64,000 nucleotides of DNA. Origin: Archegozetes longisetosus. Taxonomy: Eukaryota > Arthropoda > Arachnida > Sarcoptiformes > Trhypochthoniidae. This document shows positions 60,101-64,000 of this stretch, one piece after another; within the stretch, counting starts at the first letter, position 1; the number at the start of each line of letters is the position of its first letter. The position numbers and the translations under genes were made by a program. Under the pieces are notes generated by a model, which saw nothing but the letters and a program-made list of their open reading frames with translations, searched no databases and was not told the DNA's origin. The stretch spans positions 8,710,238-8,774,237 of the forward strand of contig JAEMBT020000008.1 in assembly GCA_018873245.2 (NCBI GenBank). Direction: 5' to 3'.

Positions 60101-61920
60101 TCATTAATTACAACCAAAAACATAGTATTGTTGAACGCAGATCCTAATCGAAATTTCTTAATAGGACTTTTATATTGAGTGAACAAAGTTTAATGAACGC
60201 GTTAATGAAATGCTTAATTGAATTTTTACTTAATAATGTTTTAAGGCTTTCATTGTTATAGATCAAACTAATGAGAATGTTTAAACGATAAAAATGTATA
60301 ATTAGATGAATGATACTTATGAACTCATGAAATTGCTTGAAATATTGATAAAACTTTAGGCTTCTGTGAGAGATGTGCTCAAAAATTTATTAAGTTTAAT
60401 ATTAATAAGAAAATCTTAATGATTTCTCTTCAGGTGTGCTAATATTCGCAACAATTGTTGGAAATGTCGGTTCAATGATTAGGTATAGAAACCCGAGTTT
60501 CTTACGTATCGTTGTACCGCACGAGAGCTTAATAGAATATTTAAATTGAAAATAATATTCTTTTCTATCAGTAATATGAATGCAGCGCGGGCTGATTTTC
60601 AGTCACGTATGGATGCCGTCAAGCAATATATGGAATTAAGGCACGTGTCCAAAGAACTGGAAAATCGTGTCATCAAATGGTTCGACTATTTGTGGTCTAA
60701 TAAACAGTCATTGGATGAGGAGTCGGTCACTTCTATTTTGCCCGACAAATTGAAGGCAGAAATTGCGATTCATGTCCATTTGCAAACATTAAGGAGAGTT
60801 CAATTATTTCAAGATTGCGAGCCTGGACTTTTAGTACAACTGGTTCTAAAACTAAAATTACAAGTTTTCAGTCCTGGAGATTATATTTGCAGAAAAGGAG
60901 ACGTCGGAAAAGAGGTATCAAAATAATGATGTCCAAATATTAAAAAACATTTTAGTTAGTCATTACATGCACAATATTTATATTTTATTTTGTATGTTTG
61001 CAAGAATCTAAATGGTTCATTAAGTATAAATTTGAATAACGTTTAATGTGAGTTAATATCTATTTCATTATGTCATTCATGGGCTCAAAATATTTTTCTA
61101 AAACATTAATGAAATTGAGTTCAAGTTCTGTTGAATGAGAAAGTTAATATAAAGAAAAATTTTATTGAAGGTCACGTTCATTAGAAATTCTTTAAATATT
61201 TTCTAACTCCATTCAAACTGAAAGCGTTTTATAACAATACTTCAGATTTTACTCGAATGAAACCATATAGATTTCGATAGATATTCAACTGATAATTATC
61301 GATAATTATTTCATTACTAGATGTATATCGTTAAGAGAGGAAAACTATCAGTTGTTGGAGATGATGGGAAAACAGTGTTCGCCACACTTACAGACGGATC
61401 AGTATTTGGAGAATTATCGATCCTCAACATTACAGGAGTCAAGACCGGAAATCGCCGAACAGCTAATGTACGATCAGTCGGATATTCAGATTTGTTTTGT
61501 CTCTCGAAGAATGATTTGTGGGACGTTTTAGAAGACTATCCCGAAGCAAAGCAATTACTCATAGAGAGGGGAAAAGAAATTCTGAGGAAAGACGCGCTTT
61601 TAGACGAGGAGGCACTCAAAGCAGCCCAAAGAGAGGAAGAGTCGCTTCAGCTAAAGTGTCATCGTTTGGAAACAACAGTCGATTCGTTAGGAACGCGTTT
61701 AGCGCGACTTTTGGCCGAATATTCGGCATCTCAGAAGAAACTGAAACAAAGAATCACATTTCTGGAAAGACATTCAGGGTATGGGACTGGGAGCGGAACT
61801 AACTCTTCTCTGGCCGAAGATGCGAAGCCACTGAGCGTTGGACGAGAGTTACCGCTAAAAAGAAGTGCTACGCTTTCGACGCACTCTTCGACACGTATTG
61901 AAAGACAATTAACGCAATGA
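57196..61920 (+). CDS. CNGA-like: Cyclic-nucleotide-gated channel alpha subunit (CNGA-type), 10 exons
   Basis: Exons: 57196-57482, 57686-57923, 57984-58126, 58537-58571, 58637-58667, 58762-58907, 59502-60017, 60434-60482, 60572-60914, 61321-61920; 2388 bases, 795 residues, phases all match. An in-frame ATG at 57115 would add 27 residues; 57196 has the better context (ACAACAATG). Residues 1-220 are a charged cytoplasmic N-terminus. S1 begins after VIDPSGHLYYRW (~236), assembled from two micro-exons of 35 and 31 bases. S4 holds spaced Arg (V-R-I-N-R-L-F-R-F). The pore has T-L-T-T-I-G-E (Glu ~445), the cation filter of alpha subunits. The C-linker (~475-550) leads into a cyclic-nucleotide-binding domain (~555-675) with F-G-E-L-S and N-R-R-T-A-N, the cGMP-contact Thr included. 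A CLZ-like coiled coil (~695-745) for subunit assembly follows. Such channels carry Na+/Ca2+ in sensory neurons. The 60 bases 57924-57983 are in frame without stops and are taken as an intron. Confidence 0.92.
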
Positions 61921-62042
61921 GTTAATTGATTAACTGTTTTATGTTTACTTTTAGAATTAATGAAACTTTTATGCATTAAGTGAAAGAATCCGTCCATCAA
62001 TTGAATTATTATTGAATTATATATTGTGTACAAAAAAGATTG

Positions 62043-62048
62043 AATAAA
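62043..62048 (+). terminator. Poly(A) signal AATAAA after the CNG-channel gene
   Basis: AATAAA 123 bases past the stop codon at 61920, the first canonical hexamer downstream. Confidence 0.55.
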
Positions 62049-64000
62049 TAACTTTCTATTGGGTCAAATTATATTTATTGATTGATAATCAGAATCGAAT
62101 TTTATTGCAATTATTTCAAAATTTTATCATTTATTGAGTTCAGTGAAGAGATTTGACTTTTGTTTCGCTTCAATTTAAGATCAATGATTGAATTTGATAA
62201 TTATATCAGTTTATCAGTTTATATCAGTTTATCAACTGGTATTTACTATAATCAGCGCCGTACCTGAAGGAGAAACCGAACTTTCTCAAAGAATTGATGA
62301 GTCAGATTTTTGTCAAGAATTTCTATCTGTTAGGCATTTAAGCTGATTAGATTAAAAATCAATAAATAAGAAAGATAATAGAAATGCTTTACTTGATACT
62401 AAATATTTATCACCTTTTCTTATGAAGTGTTGAATTCTAGCTTCACCAGACATTTGTCTTTGTTTTTTAGAAGAGAACAATGGGAAGTACTTGAGCTTCA
62501 GAAATGGTTTCTTGTCTTCAAGCTATTTATGAAGCATTTGTACTTTATAGAAAATGTTGTGCTTCATAATATCAATGCGAAAAAACTTTTATTGGTTCAT
62601 TAAAGGCTTTACTATAAAGAACCAGTGTTCAAACTTAAATACGTCCCATAATTCTAAGATAGACTTATATTAGGTTCCGCTTAGATTAATTTCGTGGATA
62701 CAACACTGATCTAATTAGTAAAGAATTTGAAAACTTGTCTCAAAGAAGTGCACAAATAAAATTTTTTTTCTAAAAGGGTATAAGACCAATTCTAATGTAA
62801 AGTGATGAGTCACATATGATTTTTTCAAACTATTCAAGACTTCTAATTTAATGGTACAAACCCTTTTCACTCATTATTATTAATTTATGAATTTATTTCC
62901 ATGTGGTGATCTTAAAAATAAGAGAATGATATGGAAGAAAATATTATCTTCGAGAGGTTCAATTTTTTTTTTAAATGAATTGATTGAAGATTTTAAGAAG
63001 TGTATCAAAATCATTTATTTTTCTAAGATTTTCGCTTGGAAAGAAAATTAATGAACTAACGTTACGAATGATGACTTAATATATACCTTTGATTATAATG
63101 AAAGTGAAGCTTTATGTTTCTTTAATGGTATAATAATAAATAAGATTATAATGAGGAAGGAGAATATCCATGAAGAGCTACGTTATAAACTAATTACTGA
63201 TTTCAGGAATAGTGAGACATGTCACTACACTAGCTTTTGATGGAAAGATTTATCTTTGGGATAGGAATTTGTGTGGAGCTCTAGAAGAATAGAAGAAATG
63301 AAAAGTAAAACAGAATTGAATCAATGTTCTAGAAACAAACTTACTACTGATATTTGTTGTAGGCAATACCATTCACTTATATTAATAATGGTGGCGATCA
63401 GGTTAATGCTAATGATTATAATGAATGGAGACAGATAAGCAGAGGAAAAGTCTTGAATATAGATTAGCACCACATTAAGTAAAAGTATTCGATAAAGAAG
63501 TGAAATCCGCTGCATGTGGCATCAACTATTCAATAATTTTAAGAATCAAAAGACTAGCCTTCAATAGTGGTCAAAATTATTTCGATCAACTTACGTGTTT
63601 AGGTATTCCGCCTCATGGCACTTTCAAGAAAACTCTTGTTCTGATATTAACCCTGTACTAAGAGAACAATATTTGAAGGTACGTGCCTTTTAGTCATCTT
63701 ATTTTATCGAATCAATATTCTATTTATCGATTGGAAAGTTATAGTTCATTTCATTTTTCAACTAGTTTGCATTTTTGCAAGCTAAATATTATAGAAAAAA
63801 GTTCTACAAAATAAAACAAATAATTGTTAAGATTTAAAGTATATTTTCGATGTAATATTCTCAATTACATTAAATTTACATTTAAATATATGCTGTACTA
63901 GAAACCCAAGTAGAATATTAGCACTTTGACCTTGCATTTGATAAGATCTAATATTAGCAGTTTTGATTTCAATGAAACTTTAATCTTGTTTGACTAGTGC
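62049..64000. other. Intergenic to window end, nothing recognised
   Basis: AT-rich. Short tandem reiteration of TATCAGTTTATCAGTT occurs near 62205-62235. The 64-codon minus frame at 63321-63515 has no features. No gene is seen. Confidence 0.45.

Noticed and set aside
1..64000. CRISPR arrays, operons, bacterial or viral genes
   Set aside because: None were seen; introns, poly(A) signals and metazoan families show plain nuclear animal DNA.

Overview
This is a nuclear genome window from an animal, most likely an arthropod. It is strongly AT-rich, genes are split by GT-AG introns that are often only about 45-90 bases, several genes have TATA boxes with short 5' leaders, and there is a degenerate TTAGG-type tract (the common arthropod telomere unit). 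The gene content is metazoan: a Mesh-like NIDO/AMOP/vWD/Sushi protein, amine-like GPCRs, an SRD5A3-type polyprenal reductase and an alpha-type cyclic-nucleotide-gated channel. A chelicerate such as a mite would fit, but the sequence alone does not prove it. There is no bacterial, viral or CRISPR content.

Layout. 0-5 kb: one small single-exon gene on the minus strand, a signal-peptide protein whose body is a BACK domain without BTB, followed by two inverted-repeat (foldback/MITE) elements. 5.2-12.2 kb: an 11-exon Mesh-like gene on the plus strand; its two large introns are filled with inverted-repeat elements (5829-6311, 6860-7073 and a 1.08-kb hAT-type element at 10259-11337). 12.4-18.1 kb: a transposon graveyard with a hAT transposase C-terminal relic, a Merlin (IS1595-like DDE) transposase pseudogene beside a TTAGG tract, and a second Merlin-derived element with terminal inverted repeats. 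18.6-24.5 kb: a possible small two-exon coding remnant, then two near-identical GPCR genes on the minus strand in tandem (19.2-20.4 and 23.2-24.3 kb), separated by two mariner/Tc1-family remnants. The distal copy is intact at 367 codons. The proximal copy carries a one-base insertion that ends it before TM6. 25.4-27.4 kb: a decayed Tc1-like transposase and a long foldback.

27.4-32.8 kb holds nothing I recognise. At 32.9-36.8 kb is a five-exon SRD5A3 homologue (310 aa, plus strand), converging on a three-exon gene at 37.3-38.5 kb (minus strand, 356 aa) for an unknown basic protein with one C2H2-like finger. 38.6-56.7 kb is an 18-kb gene desert with a (CT)n microsatellite, a small perfect-hairpin element and a possible old hAT-like MITE. 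From 57.2 to 61.9 kb lies a ten-exon CNGA-type channel gene (795 aa), rebuilt here with two micro-exons of 35 and 31 bases and a 60-base intron that stays in frame. The exon lengths of the four main multi-exon genes sum to multiples of three, which supports the splice models.

The genes do not form an operon or an obvious pathway. Mesh belongs to septate junctions, the GPCRs and the CNG channel to signalling, and SRD5A3 to dolichol synthesis for N-glycosylation. The most unusual points are the tandem GPCRs that lack the amine-binding Asp in TM3 and the toggle Trp in TM6, the secreted BACK-only protein, the Mesh-like protein with no visible transmembrane segment, and the dense set of inverted-repeat elements.
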